A stretch of DNA of 13,333 nt from Deltaproteobacteria bacterium. Its GTDB lineage: Bacteria > Desulfobacterota > Desulfarculia > Adiutricales > Adiutricaceae. Under the pieces are notes generated by a model that was given only the letters and a program-made list of their open reading frames with translations, searched no databases and was not told the origin of the DNA. A program made the position numbers and the translations under genes. The stretch lies in the NCBI GenBank assembly GCA_031257955.1, contig JAIRNQ010000076.1, positions 1-13,333 on the forward strand, written 5' to 3'. Position 1 is the stretch's first letter; each line of letters begins with the position of its first letter. Shown here in pieces: positions 12,802 to 13,333 of the stretch.

Positions 12802-13333
12802 ACGGCTTTAAAATTTAAGCTAAATAAACAATCCATGAATAAAACTAACAAACATTACACTCCAGATCGTTACCCCCGGAAGGCATGGCGCCACGGCGGT
12901 TATCGCTTTGGCCTCACGGCGTCGGTGGCTTTGGCCGCCCGGCGCAAGTGGTTCTGGCCACCCGCCCGATTTCTCGGGAAAAAGGGACCAGATATTTAAA
13001 GGTGTGTCCTAGTTTGGCCTTTGTCAAGTCTCAAATCCCCTAAAATTAACGCGTTCGCATTTTTTGATCGTCCGATCCGCCGGCGTCTCGTAACCGTTAA
13101 CGGCCAAGCCATACAGAACTGTACAATTGATAAACCCTTATGCCATAACCCAAATTTTCACGCCTTGAATTTCCGGACCGGACAATTTTCTCCTGCCTTC
13201 CGCCCCCATCAAAACAACTCACTGACTCCACGACTCCAGACAACCAGACAGTTGCCAAACGCCGATATTTGTGTCATATTTCCTTTTAGGATTCGCTAAG
13301 AGTTCCGCGCTAGCCGACGAATTAGCGCTAGTC
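12802..13333. other. AT-richer spacer upstream of the csrA promoter
   Basis: No gene is supported in these 532 bases. A 92-codon frame starting TTG at 13021 and a 54-codon frame at 12835 (plus) have no clear ribosome-binding site. Perfect or near-perfect palindromes occur: AACGCGTT near 13047, CCGTTAACGG (13094-13103) and TACAG-AA-CTGTA (13112-13123). At the right end GCGCTAG occurs twice 18 bp apart (13307 and 13325). The region may hold operators for csrA or for a gene beyond the right edge. Confidence 0.5.
12835..12999 (+). CDS. Possible small basic protein, 54 residues
   Basis: An ATG-to-TAA frame diverging from the csrA promoter encodes a basic peptide rich in arginine, lysine and aromatic residues (for example KAWRHGG and ARRKWFWPPAR). 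No Shine-Dalgarno precedes it (AAATAAACAATCC), and I recognise no family. Later codons have GC-rich third positions like the real genes, the first dozen do not. It is probably chance, and is listed because it is the only plus-strand frame in this spacer with an ATG and a compact length. Confidence 0.15.
   Translation: MNKTNKHYTPDRYPRKAWRHGGYRFGLTASVALAARRKWFWPPARFLGKKGPDI

Noticed and set aside
12992..13027. Second minus-strand promoter beginning TTGACA at 13027
   Set aside because: The nearest AT-rich -10 candidate (TTTAAAT) is more than 20 nt away, and nothing suitable lies at 16-18 nt.
13021..13299. 92-codon plus-strand ORF starting TTG
   Set aside because: It has no Shine-Dalgarno, no recognisable domain and codon use unlike the other genes in the window.

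Overview
The window is chromosomal DNA from a GC-rich bacterium. Every confident gene lies on the minus strand, so transcription runs right to left. The gene set and order (csrA-fliW, xerC-hslV-hslU, argB-argD-argF, nadB) fit the former Deltaproteobacteria (Desulfobacterota and relatives): FliW is absent from Gammaproteobacteria, and hslVU followed by argBDF is familiar from delta groups. This placement is inference from gene content and order, without any database search.

In transcription order: (1) 12421-13333 is a gene-poor spacer with a near-consensus sigma-70 promoter (TTGACA-N17-TATACT, 12801-12773) that would start a leader of about 345 nt into csrA. (2) csrA and fliW overlap by ATGA and encode the RNA-binding regulator CsrA and its protein antagonist FliW. 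(3) xerC encodes a tyrosine recombinase with all catalytic residues, but carries four 12-residue tandem repeats inserted just before its catalytic domain and has a long C-terminal tail. (4) hslV and hslU encode the HslVU (ClpQY) protease. (5) argB, argD and argF encode acetylglutamate kinase, acetylornithine aminotransferase and ornithine carbamoyltransferase, three steps from N-acetylglutamate to citrulline. (6) nadB encodes L-aspartate oxidase, the first step of NAD synthesis from aspartate. (7) Two bases after nadB starts a large single-pass membrane protein with TPR-like repeats that runs off the left edge.

The most unusual aspect is tandem repetition in the spacers and in one gene. The hslV leader is five degenerate copies of 53-60 bp, each resembling the hslV ribosome-binding region, plus the real one. 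The argD-argF spacer is a 26-29 bp array that begins over the argD stop codon and ends with the argF Shine-Dalgarno. The argB leader has five 10-bp units, the nadB leader three 10-bp units, the argB-argD spacer two 14-bp units, and xerC four in-frame 36-bp units. The unit sequences mostly differ, which points to a lineage with frequent local tandem duplication; some arrays may affect translation of the downstream gene. I see no CRISPR array, transposase, rRNA or tRNA, and no convincing intrinsic terminator.
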